A stretch of 64,000 nt of DNA from Streptomyces sp. NBC_01551 (GCF_026339935.1 NZ_JAPEPX010000001.1:1222501-1286500); one strand, 5' to 3'; shown: positions 24,089-35,936, numbered from the stretch's first letter. Translations and numbers: made by a program. Notes: generated by a model not told the origin, from the sequence alone.

Positions 24089-24148
24089 CACAAAGCCCCC
24101 GAGCGCGACATGATCGGGGCGACCGGCCCCGACCCCGGGAGGAACTCC

Positions 24149-25672
24149 GTGCCCCATTCCATCGACGCGGCCTTCACCGCGCTGCCCTTGCGGGCGCTCG
24201 CCGACGCGGCGCTCGCGCGGGCCCGTGCGCTGGGCGCCGACCATGCCGATTTCCGGCTGGAGCGGATCCGTAGCGCCTCCTGGCGGCTGCGCGACGCCAA
24301 GCCGTCCGGGGGGTCGGACACCACCGACCTCGGTTACGCGGTCCGGGTGGTGCACGGAGGCAGCTGGGGGTTCGCCTCCGGCGTGGACCTCACGATGGAC
24401 GGCGCCGCCAAGGTGGCCTCGCAGGCCGTGGCCATGGCGAAGCTCTCCGCCCAGGTGATCAAGGCGGCCGGCTCGGACGAGCGCGTGGAGCTCGCCGACG
24501 AGCCGGTGCACGCCGACAAGACGTGGATCTCCGCCTACGACGTGAACCCGTTCGAGGTTCCCGACGCGGAGAAGGCGGCGCTGCTCGCCGACTGGAGCTC
24601 CCGGCTGCTGGCGGCCGACGGAGTGGCGCACGTGGACGCCTCCCTGCTCGCCGTCCACGAGAACAAGTTCTACGCCGACACCGCGGGCACCGTGACCACC
24701 CAGCAGCGGGTCCGGATCCACCCGCAGCTCACCGCCGTCGCCGTGGACGCCACCACCGGCGAGTTCGACTCTATGCGCACCGTCGCCCCGCCGGCCGGCC
24801 GCGGCTGGGAGTACCTGACGGGCACCGGCTGGGACTGGAACGCCGAGCTGGAGCAGATGCCCGTACTGCTCGCCGAGAAGATGCGGGCGCCGAGCGTCGA
24901 GGCCGGGCGCTACGACCTGGTGGTGGACCCGTCCAACCTGTGGCTCACCATCCACGAGTCCATCGGCCACGCCACCGAGCTGGACCGGGCGCTGGGCTAC
25001 GAGGCGGCGTACGCGGGCACCTCCTTCGCCACCTTCGACCAGCTGGGCACGCTCAAGTACGGCTCCCCGATCATGAACGTGACGGGTGACCGCACGGCGC
25101 CTCACGGACTGGCCACCATCGGGTACGACGACGAGGGCGTCGAGGCGCAGAGCTGGGACCTGGTCAAGGACGGCACCCTGACGGGCTACCAGACGGACCG
25201 CCGGATCGCGAAGCTGACCGGCCTGGGCCGCTCCAACGGCTGCGCGTACGCCGACTCCCCCGGGCACGTCCCGGTGCAGCGGATGGCGAACGTCTCCCTC
25301 CAGCCGGACCCGGGCGGGCTGTCCACGGAGGACCTGATCGGCGGGGTGGAGCGCGGGATCTACGTGGTCGGCGACCGCTCCTGGTCGATCGACATGCAGC
25401 GCTACAACTTCCAGTTCACGCAGCAGAGGGCGTACAGGATCGAGAACGGCCGGCTGGCCGGGCAGCTGCGCGACGTCGCGTACCAGGCGACGACCACCGA
25501 CTTCTGGGGCTCGATGGAGAAGGTCGGCGGCCCGCAGACGTACGTGCTGGGCGGCGCCTTCAACTGCGGGAAGGCCCAGCCGGGCCAGGTCGCGGCGGTC
25601 TCCCACGGCTGCCCGTCCGCGCTGTTCCGCGACGTGAACATCTTGAACACCACGCAGGAGGCCGGCCGATGA
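24149..25672 (+). CDS. tldD: TldD metalloprotease-family protein
   Basis: 507-residue TldD subunit of the TldD/TldE heterodimeric zinc protease, which in E. coli processes microcin B17 and degrades unfolded peptides. The zinc signature HESIGHATELDRALGYEA (HExxxH) is present in the middle, with GSPIMNVTGD and the long C-terminal domain. Start at GTG 24149 after GGGAGGAA; an in-frame ATG at 24110 lacks a ribosome site. The stop overlaps the next start (ATGA), so the two subunits are coupled. Confidence 0.95.
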   Translation: MPHSIDAAFTALPLRALADAALARARALGADHADFRLERIRSASWRLRDAKPSGGSDTTDLGYAVRVVHGGSWGFASGVDLTMDGAAKVASQAVAMAKLSAQVIKAAGSDERVELADEPVHADKTWISAYDVNPFEVPDAEKAALLADWSSRLLAADGVAHVDASLLAVHENKFYADTAGTVTTQQRVRIHPQLTAVAVDATTGEFDSMRTVAPPAGRGWEYLTGTGWDWNAELEQMPVLLAEKMRAPSVEAGRYDLVVDPSNLWLTIHESIGHATELDRALGYEAAYAGTSFATFDQLGTLKYGSPIMNVTGDRTAPHGLATIGYDDEGVEAQSWDLVKDGTLTGYQTDRRIAKLTGLGRSNGCAYADSPGHVPVQRMANVSLQPDPGGLSTEDLIGGVERGIYVVGDRSWSIDMQRYNFQFTQQRAYRIENGRLAGQLRDVAYQATTTDFWGSMEKVGGPQTYVLGGAFNCGKAQPGQVAAVSHGCPSALFRDVNILNTTQEAGR

Positions 25673-27072
25673 GCGCGCTTTCCAACGGACGTACGAAGCC
25701 CCACGAGATCGTCGAGCGGGCACTGGAGCTGTCCACCGCCGACGGCTGTGTCGTCATCGCCGACGAGGAGTCGACGGCGAACCTGCGCTGGGCGGGCAAC
25801 GCCCTGACGACCAACGGTGTCACCCGCGGCCGCACCCTGACCGTGATCGCCACCGTCGACGGCAAGGAGGGCACGGCCTCGGGGGTCGTGTCGCGCGCCG
25901 CCGTCACCGCCGCCGACCTGGAACCGCTGGTACGGGCCGCCGAGGCGGCCGCGCGCGGGGCCGGCCCGGCGGAGGACGCCCGGCCGCTGGTCACCGGGAC
26001 CCCCGCCTCCCCGGACTTCGCGGACGCCCCGGCCGAGACCTCCTCGGCGGTGTTCGCGGACTTCGCCCCGGCTCTCGGCGAGGCCTTCGCCCGGGCCCGG
26101 GCGGGCGGGCGGGAACTGTACGGCTTCGCCAACCACGAGCTGGTCTCCACGTACGTCGGCACCTCGACGGGGCTGCGGCTGCGCCACGACCAGCCCAACG
26201 GCACGCTGGAGCTCAACGCGAAGTCCCCCGACCGGCAGCGCTCGGCCTGGGCCGGCCGCGCCACCCGGGACTTCAAGGACGTGGACCCGACCGCGCTGGA
26301 CGCGGAGCTCGCCGTACGCCTGGGCTGGGCGCAGCGGAAGATCGACCTGCCCGCCGGGCGGTACGAGACCCTGCTGCCGCCGACGGCCGTGGCCGACCTC
26401 CTCATCTACCAGATGTGGTCGGCGGCGGCCCGGGACGCGACCGAGGGCCGGACCGTCTTCTCCAAGCCCGGCGGCGGCACCCGGCTCGGCGAGAAGCTCT
26501 CCGAGCTGCCGCTGACCCTGCGCAGCGACCCGAACGCCGCGGGGCTCGAGTCCGCGCCGTTCGTGATCGCGCACAGCTCCGGCGACGACGCCTCGGTCTT
26601 CGACAACGGCCTCCCGGTCCCCGCGACCGAGTGGATCCTGGACGGCGAGCTGAACCGGCTGACCACGACCCGGCACAGCGCGCACCTGACGGGGATGCCG
26701 CTCTCCCCCGGCTTCGGCAACCTGATCCTGGACGCCGGCGGCGAGAAGTCGCTGGAGGAGATGGTGGCCTCCACCGAGCGGGGTCTGCTGCTGACCTGCC
26801 TCTGGTACATCCGCGAGGTGGACCCTGCGACGCTGCTTCTCACGGGCCTGACCCGGGACGGCGTCTACCTGGTGGAGAACGGGCAGGTCGTCGGCGAGGT
26901 CAACAACTTCCGGTTCAACGAGTCCCCGGTGGACCTGCTCTCGCGGGCCTCGGAGGCCGGCCGGACCGAGAAGACCCTGCCGCGCGAGTGGAGCGACTGG
27001 TTCACCCGGACCGCGATGCCGGCCCTGCGGATCCCGGACTTCAACATGAGCTCGGTCAGCCGAGGGGTCTGA
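25669..27072 (+). CDS. pmbA: TldE/PmbA family subunit
   Basis: 467-residue partner of TldD, sharing the fold without the HExxxH zinc motif; only TldD carries catalytic metal. Recognisable: [31 protein letters not shown] near the start, [19 protein letters not shown], and a C-terminal [37 protein letters not shown] overlaps the tldD stop. The natural substrate in Streptomyces (peptide antibiotic or damaged protein) is unknown. Confidence 0.94.
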   Translation: MSALSNGRTKPHEIVERALELSTADGCVVIADEESTANLRWAGNALTTNGVTRGRTLTVIATVDGKEGTASGVVSRAAVTAADLEPLVRAAEAAARGAGPAEDARPLVTGTPASPDFADAPAETSSAVFADFAPALGEAFARARAGGRELYGFANHELVSTYVGTSTGLRLRHDQPNGTLELNAKSPDRQRSAWAGRATRDFKDVDPTALDAELAVRLGWAQRKIDLPAGRYETLLPPTAVADLLIYQMWSAAARDATEGRTVFSKPGGGTRLGEKLSELPLTLRSDPNAAGLESAPFVIAHSSGDDASVFDNGLPVPATEWILDGELNRLTTTRHSAHLTGMPLSPGFGNLILDAGGEKSLEEMVASTERGLLLTCLWYIREVDPATLLLTGLTRDGVYLVENGQVVGEVNNFRFNESPVDLLSRASEAGRTEKTLPREWSDWFTRTAMPALRIPDFNMSSVSRGV

Positions 27073-27199
27073 GCGGGCGCGGTCCGAGGGCCGGCCCAAG
27101 GGCCGGTCCAAGGGGCCGCGGGCACCTGGAGTTCACCCGGCCCACCTAGACTGGGCCGGACACCCCTCTCCGCCATCCACCACAAGGAGACACAGAACC

Positions 27200-28465
27200 G
27201 TGACGGACATCGTCGACGAACTGAAGTGGCGCGGGCTCTTCGCCCTGTCCACCGACGAAGAAGCGCTGCGCAAGGCGTTCGCGGACGGTCCTGTCACCTT
27301 CTATTGCGGGTTCGACCCGACCGCCGCCTCGCTGCACGTCGGCCACCTGGTGCAGGTGCTCACCGTGCGCCGGCTCCAGCAGGCCGGGCACCGGCCGCTG
27401 GCCCTGGTCGGCGGGGCCACGGGCCAGATCGGTGACCCGCGGCCCACCGCCGAGCGCACCCTGAACGACCCGGAGACGGTCGCGAACTGGGTGAACCGGC
27501 TGCGTTCGCAGATCGAGCCGTTCCTGTCCTTCGAGGGCGAGAACGCGGCGGTCATGGTGAACAACCTGGACTGGACGGCGGGCCTGTCCGCCATCGAGTT
27601 CCTGCGGGACATCGGCAAGCACTTCCGGGTCAACAAGATGCTGACGAAGGACTCCGTCGCCCGCCGGCTGGAGTCCGACCAGGGCATCAGCTACACGGAG
27701 TTCAGCTACCAGCTGCTCCAGGGCATGGACTTCCTGGAGCTGTACCGCCGCTACGGCTGCACCCTCCAGCAGGGCGGGTCCGACCAGTGGGGCAACCTCA
27801 CGGCCGGTCTCGACCTGATCCACCGCCTGGAGCCGCACGCGAACGTGCACGCCATGGCGACCCCGCTGATGGTCAAGGCGGACGGCACCAAGTTCGGCAA
27901 GTCCGAGAGCGGGGCCGTCTGGCTGGACCCGGAGATGACCACGCCGTACGCGTTCTACCAGTTCTGGCTGAACGTGGACGACCGGGACATCTCCACCTAC
28001 ATGCGGATCCTCTCCTTCAGGTCCCGCGAGGAGCTGGAGGAGCTGGAGGCGCAGACCGCCGAGCGGCCGCAGGCGCGCGCCGCCCAGCGCGCGCTCGCGG
28101 AGGAGCTGACCACGCTGGTGCACGGCGCCGGCCAGTGCGCCGCCGTGATCGCCGCGTCGAAGGCGCTGTTCGGCCAGGGCGACCTGGCCGAGCTGGACGA
28201 GGCCACGCTCGCCGCGGCCCTGTCCGAGCTGCCGCACGCCAAGGTCGCCGAGGCGGGCCTGGTCGTGGACCTGCTCGCGGAGACCGGGCTGGTCGCCAGC
28301 AAGTCGGCCGCCCGCCGGACCGTGAAGGAGGGCGGTGCCTACGTGAACAACGCGAAGGTCACCGCCGAGGACGCGGTGCCCGCCAAGGAGGACCTGCTGC
28401 ACGGGCGCTGGCTGGTGCTGCGCCGCGGCAAGAAGAACCTGGCGGCGGTCGAGGTCACCGGCTGA
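27200..28465 (+). CDS. tyrS: Tyrosyl-tRNA synthetase
   Basis: 421-residue class I aminoacyl-tRNA synthetase. The HIGH-type motif is HVGH at residues 46-49 ([15 protein letters not shown]), the KMSKS-type loop is KFGKS ([14 protein letters not shown]), and the C-terminal S4 RNA-binding domain ends with [22 protein letters not shown] is preceded by AAGGAG. A hairpin terminator follows. It is monocistronic. Confidence 0.98.
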   Translation: MTDIVDELKWRGLFALSTDEEALRKAFADGPVTFYCGFDPTAASLHVGHLVQVLTVRRLQQAGHRPLALVGGATGQIGDPRPTAERTLNDPETVANWVNRLRSQIEPFLSFEGENAAVMVNNLDWTAGLSAIEFLRDIGKHFRVNKMLTKDSVARRLESDQGISYTEFSYQLLQGMDFLELYRRYGCTLQQGGSDQWGNLTAGLDLIHRLEPHANVHAMATPLMVKADGTKFGKSESGAVWLDPEMTTPYAFYQFWLNVDDRDISTYMRILSFRSREELEELEAQTAERPQARAAQRALAEELTTLVHGAGQCAAVIAASKALFGQGDLAELDEATLAAALSELPHAKVAEAGLVVDLLAETGLVASKSAARRTVKEGGAYVNNAKVTAEDAVPAKEDLLHGRWLVLRRGKKNLAAVEVTG

Positions 28466-28512
28466 CGGTACCCGTCACCCGGGCGGCCAGACAGACAGGC
28501 AGACACGGCGCG

Positions 28513-28546
28513 GGGGCCGGTACGGACGCATCGTCCGGCCGGCCCC
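28513..28546. terminator. Terminator behind tyrS
   Basis: GGGGCCGG...CGGACG (28513-28528) pairs with CGTCCG...CCGGCCCC (28532-28546) with a small internal bulge, followed by TTCG. It lies between convergent tyrS and the GlsB-type gene. Confidence 0.8.
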
Positions 28547-28576
28547 TTCGCTGTGCCCGCAGCCCGCGGCCCGGCG

Positions 28577-28852
28577 CTACGCCGTCCGCTTCTTGCCCCA
28601 CAGGGCCATGTACGCCATGTCGCCCAGCCCGACGATCAGGACGGCACCGGCGAGCTGCAGCAAGTGCCGGATCCAGTCGATGCCCTTGGTGTCCTCCACG
28701 CCGATCCACCGCGAGACCGCGTTGCCGAGAAGGGCGCCGACGATGCCGAACAGCGTCGTCAGCCAGAGCGGCTGGTGCTGCTTGCCCGGCAGGATGGCCC
28801 GGGCTATCAGGCCCAGCACGAATCCGACGATGATCGCCCACAACCATTCCAT
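28577..28852 (-). CDS. GlsB/YeaQ/YmgE family stress-response membrane protein
   Basis: 91-residue inner-membrane protein with three hydrophobic segments. WLWAIIVGFVLGLIARAILPGKQ and TLFGIVGALLGNAVSRW are the glycine-zipper pattern of the transglycosylase-associated (YeaQ) family. The C-terminal helix LAGAVLIVGLGDMAYMALW is an extension. Start ATG 28852 behind GGAGG. Function unknown beyond association with stress. Confidence 0.9.
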   Translation of the reverse strand: MEWLWAIIVGFVLGLIARAILPGKQHQPLWLTTLFGIVGALLGNAVSRWIGVEDTKGIDWIRHLLQLAGAVLIVGLGDMAYMALWGKKRTA

Positions 28853-29033
28853 GTCGAGCCTCCTCGTGGCGCGTTGTGCGCATGTGCGCCCAGCTTCGGC
28901 CCGGCCGACCCGGCCCGCATGCCGGGTACCGCCATCCGGGCGACACCCCCCTCTCCTCGTTCCCCGACGAGGCGGCGTACCGTGGAAGCCTCCGGGCCGG
29001 GGAGTGTCCGGCGGACGAATCGGGTGGTGGAGC

Positions 29034-29366
29034 GTGCAGCGGACGAAGCGGAACGGGGCCGAGGTCTTCCGGATCACCGGGGCGCGGATGGGTCTCGCGG
29101 AGGACGTCCGCGGACGGCAGCGCCGGTACGTGATCTCGATGACGATCAGAACACTGTCGGTCATCGCAACGGTGCTCCTGTGGAACGTGGAACGTCATGT
29201 GGCGATCGTGACGCTCATCGCGGGGGCCTTGCTGCCCTACGTGGCCGTGGTCATCGCCAACGCGGGGCGCGAGTCGACGCCCTCGCTGCCCTCGCACTTC
29301 ATCCCCGCCCCTGTGCACCCCGCACTGGGCCCGGGAAACCTCAAGAAAAGCTCAGATCAATCATGA
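29034..29366 (+). CDS. DUF3099 domain membrane protein
   Basis: 110-residue small membrane protein: N-terminal EVFRITGARMGLAEDVRGRQRRYVISMTIRT, which is the DUF3099 signature, then two hydrophobic helices (SVIATVLLWNV and LIAGALLPYVAVVIA) and a Pro-rich tail. Actinobacteria-specific; function unknown. Start chosen at GTG 29034 behind GGTGG. Confidence 0.88.
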   Translation: MQRTKRNGAEVFRITGARMGLAEDVRGRQRRYVISMTIRTLSVIATVLLWNVERHVAIVTLIAGALLPYVAVVIANAGRESTPSLPSHFIPAPVHPALGPGNLKKSSDQS

Positions 29367-29504
29367 AGTTCCGGTGCACCGCACCGGGTCCTGCGTGACA
29401 TACTGCCTACGCGCTCCGCATCCCCCGTCGGAGCGACGGACCGACGCCGGGCAGCTCCCCCCGTGGCTGCTCGGCGTCGCCCTTCCGTTTGTAGGGTTGA
29501 GGCT

Positions 29505-29759
29505 GTGAACTCCCCTGATACGGACACGAACGCCGCCGACCCCGCCCCCACCTGCTCCGCCAAGGGCTGCCGTGACGCGGCGGTGTGGGTCCTCGCCTGG
29601 AACAACCCGAAGCTGCACACGCCGGAGCGGCGCAAGACGTGGCTGGCGTGCGAGGAGCACCGCGAGCACCTCTCCCAGTTCCTGGGCGTACGGGGCTTCC
29701 TCAAGGACGTCGTGAAGCTCGACGAGTGGGTCCAGCCGGAGGGCTCGGAGCGGCCCTAG
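29505..29759 (+). CDS. Small conserved Zn-ribbon-like protein
   Basis: 84-residue protein conserved in actinobacteria and sometimes mislabelled 'acetone carboxylase'. It has CSAKGC-x6-WVLAWNN...TWLACEEHREHL, a C-x4-C and C-x2-H arrangement that may bind zinc. GTG 29505. It runs toward moaA (convergent, 18 bp apart), so the transcripts probably overlap. Function unknown. Confidence 0.8.
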   Translation: MNSPDTDTNAADPAPTCSAKGCRDAAVWVLAWNNPKLHTPERRKTWLACEEHREHLSQFLGVRGFLKDVVKLDEWVQPEGSERP

Positions 29760-29777
29760 GGGCGCGGCCCGGGGTGG

Positions 29778-30767
29778 CTATCCGCCGATCGCCGACATCG
29801 GGCGGTCGGGCTGCAGGAAGGACGGGTCGTCGAGGCCGGACCCGGCCTTCTTGCCCCACATGGCCACCTTCCACAGCCGGGCGATCTCCTCGTCCGGGGC
29901 CCCCGAGCGCAGGGCGCCGCGCAGGTCCGACTCCTCGGTGGCGAAGAGGCACGTACGGACCTGGCCGTCGGCCGTGAGCCGGGTGCGGTCGCAGGCGGAG
30001 CAGAACGGGCGGGTGACGGAGGCGATGACGCCGACGGTGGCCGGGCCGCCGTCGACGAGCCAGCGCTCGGCGGGGGCGGAGCCGCGTTCCTCGGCGCCTT
30101 CCTCGGTGAGCGTGAAGCGGGTGCGCAGGGACTGCAGGATGTCCCCGGCGGTGATCATGCCGTCGCGCTTCCAGCCGTGCTGGGCGTCGAGGGGCATCTG
30201 CTCGATGAAGCGGAGCTCGTACTCGTTCTCCACGGCCCAGGCGAGCAGGTCGGGGGCCTCGTCGTCGTTGAGCCCCGGCATCAGGACGGCGTTGACCTTG
30301 ACCGGGGTCAGGCCGGCGTCGCGGGCCGCGGCCATGCCGTCGACGACGTCGTGGTGGCGGTCGCGGCGGGTGAGGGTCTTGAAGACCTCGGGCCGCAGGG
30401 TGTCCAGGGAAACGTTCACCCGGTCCAGGCCGGCGGCCTTGAGCGCCTGTGCGGTGCGCTTGAGGCCGATGCCGTTGGTGGTGAGCGACATCTTCGGGCG
30501 GGGCTCCAGGGCCGCGCACTGCTCGACTATCCCGACGAGGCCGGGGCGCAGCAGCGGCTCGCCGCCGGTGAAGCGGACCTCGGTGATCCCGAGTCGGGTG
30601 ACGGCGATGCGGATCAGCCGGACGATCTCCTCGTCGCTCAGCAGGTCGGACTTGCCGAGCCACTGCAGACCCTCCTCGGGCATGCAGTACGTACAGCGCA
30701 GATTGCACCGGTCGGTGAGTGAGACGCGCAGGTCAGTGGCCACGCGCCCGTACGTGTCGAGAAGCAC
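29778..30767 (-). CDS. moaA: GTP 3',8-cyclase (molybdenum cofactor biosynthesis protein A)
   Basis: 329-residue radical-SAM enzyme making the first intermediate of molybdopterin from GTP. N-terminal Fe-S cluster C21-x3-C25-x2-C28 (LTDRCNLRCTYCM), GGEPL SAM motif (EVRFTGGEPLLRPG), second C-terminal cluster C-x2-C-x13-C (PFCSACDRTRLTADGQVRTC), and the terminal GG needed for activity. Start is GTG 30767 after a GGGAGGGGG site. The other moa genes are not in the window. Confidence 0.97.
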   Translation of the reverse strand: MLLDTYGRVATDLRVSLTDRCNLRCTYCMPEEGLQWLGKSDLLSDEEIVRLIRIAVTRLGITEVRFTGGEPLLRPGLVGIVEQCAALEPRPKMSLTTNGIGLKRTAQALKAAGLDRVNVSLDTLRPEVFKTLTRRDRHHDVVDGMAAARDAGLTPVKVNAVLMPGLNDDEAPDLLAWAVENEYELRFIEQMPLDAQHGWKRDGMITAGDILQSLRTRFTLTEEGAEERGSAPAERWLVDGGPATVGVIASVTRPFCSACDRTRLTADGQVRTCLFATEESDLRGALRSGAPDEEIARLWKVAMWGKKAGSGLDDPSFLQPDRPMSAIGG

Positions 30768-30962
30768 TGTGGGCCCCCTCCCCTGTCCGGTTCCATAGAG
30801 GTTCGCGCGGCGTCGGACGGACGCCTCCGCTGGTTTCGAGCCTACGCGACAGCTGTGGCATGTAGAGGTGCCCGAATGAACGAGACGCGACGCGGCCGCG
30901 TCGTAGGGAAGTACGACGCGGCCACGCTGGGTGTTCGGTGGAACTCGGTGAGGCGCGGTCCG

Positions 30963-32597
30963 TCAGTGGGCGCCGGTTCCCGTGAGGGAGCGGACCTCCA
31001 GCTCCGCGAACTTCTCGGGGTCGGCCTTCTCCTTCGACAGGACGGTGCCCAGCCAGCCGAGGAGGAAGCCGAGCGGGATGGAGATGATCCCGGGGTTCTC
31101 CAGCGGGAACCAGTAGAAGTCGGCGTCCTTGAACATCGAGGTGGGCTTCCCGGAGACGACCGGGGAGAACAGCACCAGGACGACCGAGGAGACCAGGCCG
31201 CCGTAGATGGACCACAGGGCGCCCTGGGTGGTGAAGCGCTTCCAGAACAGGCTGTAGAGGATCGTCGGCAGGTTGGCGGAGGCGGCGACCGCGAAGGCGA
31301 GGGCGACGAGGCCTGCCACGTTCAGGTCGCGGGCGAGGGCCCCGAGGCCGATGGCGACGGCGCCGATGACCACGGTGGACCAGCGGGCGGCCCGGACCTC
31401 CTCCTTCTCGGTGGCCTGTCCCTTGCGGATCACGTTCACGTAGATGTCGTGCGCGAAGGAGGAGGACGAGGCCAGCGTCAGGCCCGCTACCACCGCGAGG
31501 ATGGTGGCGAAGGCGACGGCGGAGATGACGGCGAGCAGGATCGCACCACCGGTGGAGTCGGCGCCGCCGCCGACGGCCTGGGCGAGCAGCGGGGCGGCGG
31601 TGTTGCCCGCCTTGTTGGACTTGATGATCTCGTCGCGGTTGAGCAGCGCCGCGGCGCCGAAGCCGAGGGCGATCGTCATCAGGTAGAAGCCGCCGATGAT
31701 GCCGATGGCCCACAGGACGGACTTACGGGCGGCCTGCGCGGTGGGCACCGTGTAGAAGCGGATCAGGATGTGCGGCAGGCCGGCGGTGCCGAGGACCAGG
31801 GCGAGGCCGAGCGAGATGAAGTCGAGCTTGGTCGTGGGGTCCTTGCCGTACTTGAGACCGGGCTCCAGGAACTTGGTCCCCTGGCCGCTGTTCTCGGCTG
31901 CCTTGCCCAGCAGGTCGGAGACGTTGAAGTTGAACTTCACCAGCACCAGGAAGGTGATCAGCAGGGCGCCCGCGATGAGCAGGACGGCCTTGACCATCTG
32001 GACCCAGGTGGTGCCCTTCATGCCGCCGATGGTCACGTAGAGGATCATCAGAAGGCCGACCAGGGCGACGATGGCCACCTTGCCGCTGTCGCTGGTGATG
32101 CCGAGGAGCAGCGAGACGAGCACGCCGGCGCCGGCCATCTGGGCGAGCAGGTAGAAGATCGAGACCACGATGGTGGAGGTGCCCGCGGCGGTGCGGACGG
32201 GCCGCTGGCGCATCCGGTACGCGAGGACGTCGCCCATCGTGTAGCGGCCGGAGTTGCGCAGCGGCTCGGCCACGAGCAGCAGGGCGACCAGCCAGGCCAC
32301 GAGGAAGCCGATGGAGTAGAGGAAGCCGTCGTACCCGAACAGGGCGATGGCTCCGGCGATGCCGAGGAAGGACGCGGCGGACATGTAGTCGCCGGAGATG
32401 GCGAGGCCGTTCTGGAAGCCGGTGAACTGGCGGCCGCCCGCGTAGAAGTCGGCGGCGCCCTTGGTCTGGCGGCCGGCCCAGACCGTGATGATCAGGGTGG
32501 CGACGACGAAGAGCCCGAACAGGGTGATGATCAGCGGCCGGTGCTCGGTGGCCCCGGCGGCCGTCGTGAAGTGCAGGGGGGTGAGGGAGGCGCTCAT
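30963..32597 (-). CDS. Solute:cation symporter, acetate/monocarboxylate type (ActP/MctC-like)
   Basis: 544-residue sodium:solute symporter with about 13-14 membrane helices. GGRQFTGFQNGLAISGDYMSAASFLGIAGAIALFGYDG is the substrate/Na+ site region shared with ActP and MctC, which take up acetate, propionate or pyruvate. ATG 32597 overlaps the stop of the DUF485 gene by four bases, the standard yjcH-actP arrangement. Expected role: monocarboxylate uptake. Confidence 0.95.
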   Translation of the reverse strand: MSASLTPLHFTTAAGATEHRPLIITLFGLFVVATLIITVWAGRQTKGAADFYAGGRQFTGFQNGLAISGDYMSAASFLGIAGAIALFGYDGFLYSIGFLVAWLVALLLVAEPLRNSGRYTMGDVLAYRMRQRPVRTAAGTSTIVVSIFYLLAQMAGAGVLVSLLLGITSDSGKVAIVALVGLLMILYVTIGGMKGTTWVQMVKAVLLIAGALLITFLVLVKFNFNVSDLLGKAAENSGQGTKFLEPGLKYGKDPTTKLDFISLGLALVLGTAGLPHILIRFYTVPTAQAARKSVLWAIGIIGGFYLMTIALGFGAAALLNRDEIIKSNKAGNTAAPLLAQAVGGGADSTGGAILLAVISAVAFATILAVVAGLTLASSSSFAHDIYVNVIRKGQATEKEEVRAARWSTVVIGAVAIGLGALARDLNVAGLVALAFAVAASANLPTILYSLFWKRFTTQGALWSIYGGLVSSVVLVLFSPVVSGKPTSMFKDADFYWFPLENPGIISIPLGFLLGWLGTVLSKEKADPEKFAELEVRSLTGTGAH

Positions 32598-32959
32598 GCT
32601 CCGGCCTCCATGCGCTTCTTGATGGCCTCCGCCTTGGGGTCGAGCTTGGCGGCGGCGTGCCGCGCGTACAGCCAGGCGATCAGGAACGTCGTCGCGAACT
32701 GGGCGAGGCCGAGCGCGAGGGCGACGTTGATGTTGCCGAAGAGCTTGGTCCCCATGAAGTCGCCCGCGTAGCTGGACAGCAGGACGTAGAGCAGGTACCA
32801 GGCGATGAAGGCCACGGTGAGCGGGAAGGCGAACGAGCGGTGGGCGGTGCGCAGCCCGGCGAATTCGGCGCTCTGCTGGACGCTCACGAACTCTTCGGCC
32901 GCGGGGCTCGCCACGGATGTTCCCGCGCTGCCCGGAGGCGGCGCTGCTTCGGTGGTCAC
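32594..32959 (-). CDS. DUF485 domain membrane protein (YjcH-like)
   Basis: 121-residue two-helix partner of the acetate symporter. FAGLRTAHRSFAFPLTVAFIAWYLLYVLLSSYAGDFMGTKLFG is the DUF485 signature. Start chosen at GTG 32959, which follows AAGGAGAA at 6 bp; a longer in-frame start at 33169 would add a disordered 70-residue piece with no ribosome site. Translationally coupled to the symporter. Confidence 0.92.
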   Translation of the reverse strand: MTTEAAPPPGSAGTSVASPAAEEFVSVQQSAEFAGLRTAHRSFAFPLTVAFIAWYLLYVLLSSYAGDFMGTKLFGNINVALALGLAQFATTFLIAWLYARHAAAKLDPKAEAIKKRMEAGA

Positions 32960-33218
32960 GGGGGGTTCTCCTTGTGACGCGGGTGCGGTGGGGACGACGG
33001 ACAAAACAACCTCCGTGTGGGGGGCGGTGGTGCTGAGCCCCCCTGTCAACGGCACGGCCGGCGTGTCGGGATGGTTCAACACCCGCTGTTTCTTTGGAAA
33101 CTGATTTCTCGAACTGATGGCGCGATCACGAACACGCGCACTAGGTTCACCTGTCATGAACCCGTTCATCGCGGACCGCGCTGGACGGCTTTTTCACGAC
33201 GGATGATGTGGAGAACCC

Positions 33219-34763
<1,545 letters not shown>

Positions 34764-34785
34764 CCGGGGCACCGGACGGAACGCA

Positions 34786-34822
34786 CCGAGGGGCCGCGGG
34801 GATGTCTCCCGCGGCCCCTCGG
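34786..34822. terminator. Terminator hairpin, 15-bp stem
   Basis: 34786-34800 pairs perfectly with 34808-34822 around a 7-nt loop, between the S8 protease and the convergent alcohol dehydrogenase. Confidence 0.9.
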
Positions 34823-34842
34823 CCGGTGTCCAGGGCTCGCGG

Positions 34843-35886
34843 TCAGGGCTTGATGAGCACCTTCAGCGCGCTGCGGTCGTCCATGGCCCGGTAGCCCTCG
34901 GGGACCTCGTCCAGGGACACCGCGCGGTCGAACACCGGCGCCGGGTCGATCGCGCCGCTCAGCACGTCTTCCAGCAGCTCCGGGATGTACGCGCGGACCG
35001 GGGCGACGCCACCGCGCAGGGTGATGTTGCGGTCGAACATCACCCCGAGGTCGAGGCCGGTGCCGCTGCCGTGCGGGACGCCGACGTAGCCGATGGCGCC
35101 GCCGTCGCGGGTGATGTTCACGGCGGTCCGCATGGACTGCTCGGTGCCGACGGCCTCGATGACCGCGTGGGCTCCCTGGCCGCCGGTCAGCTCGCGGACG
35201 GCCGCCTCGGCGGCCTCGCCGCGCTCGGCGACGACGTCGGTGGCGCCGAAGAGCTTCGCGATGTCGGTGCGGACGGTGTGCCGGCCCAGGGCGATGATCC
35301 GATCGGCGCCCAGCCGCTTGGCGGCGAGGACGCCGCACAGGCCGACCGCGCCGTCGCCGACGACCGCGACGGTGGAGCCCTGGCGGACCCCCGCGCCCAG
35401 CGCCGCGTGGTGGCCGGTGCCCATCACGTCGGAGAGGGCGAGCAGGCCGGTCAGCAGGTGCTCGTCGGAGGCCGCGTCGGCGGGCAGCTTCACGAGGGTG
35501 CCGTCGGCGTGCGGGACCCGGACGGCCTCGCCCTGGCCGCCGTCGTGGCCGACCGAGCCCCAGAAGCCGCCGTGCACGCAGGAGGTGTACAGACCCTCGG
35601 AGCAGTAGTCGCAGGTGCCGTCGGACCACATGAACGGGGCGACGACGAGGTCACCGGCGCGCAGGCCCGAGACCGCGGAGCCGGTCTCCTCGACTATGCC
35701 GAGGAACTCGTGCCCGATCCGCTGGCCGGGCTGACGCGCGGCCTCGCCGCGGTAGGCCCACAGATCGCTGCCGCAGATGCAGGCGCGCAGGACGCGGACG
35801 ACGGCGTCCTCGGGGCGCTGGATCGCAGCGTCGGGCACCTCCTCCACGCGGATGTCGTGCGGGGCGTGGATGACGGTGGCGCGCAT
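34843..35886 (-). CDS. Zinc-dependent alcohol dehydrogenase (MDR family)
   Basis: 347-residue medium-chain dehydrogenase. Catalytic-zinc Cys in RACICGSDLWAY, GHE at RIGHEFLGIVEE; structural-zinc-like cysteine run in DGTCDYCSEGLYTSC (shorter than usual); Rossmann motif VAVVGDGAVGLCGVLAA. Start ATG 35886 with GGAGG 11 bp upstream. It is followed upstream by the lysoplasmalogenase on the same strand. Substrate unknown. Confidence 0.92.
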   Translation of the reverse strand: MRATVIHAPHDIRVEEVPDAAIQRPEDAVVRVLRACICGSDLWAYRGEAARQPGQRIGHEFLGIVEETGSAVSGLRAGDLVVAPFMWSDGTCDYCSEGLYTSCVHGGFWGSVGHDGGQGEAVRVPHADGTLVKLPADAASDEHLLTGLLALSDVMGTGHHAALGAGVRQGSTVAVVGDGAVGLCGVLAAKRLGADRIIALGRHTVRTDIAKLFGATDVVAERGEAAEAAVRELTGGQGAHAVIEAVGTEQSMRTAVNITRDGGAIGYVGVPHGSGTGLDLGVMFDRNITLRGGVAPVRAYIPELLEDVLSGAIDPAPVFDRAVSLDEVPEGYRAMDDRSALKVLIKP

Positions 35887-35936
35887 GGTGGTGCAGTCCT
35901 CCGGCTCGGGGATGACGGGGTCTTTTTGGGACCCGC

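Noticed and set aside
32960..33169. Longer N-terminus for the DUF485 protein
   Set aside because: The upstream stretch has no ribosome site and is disordered in translation; GTG 32959 has AAGGAGAA at a good distance.
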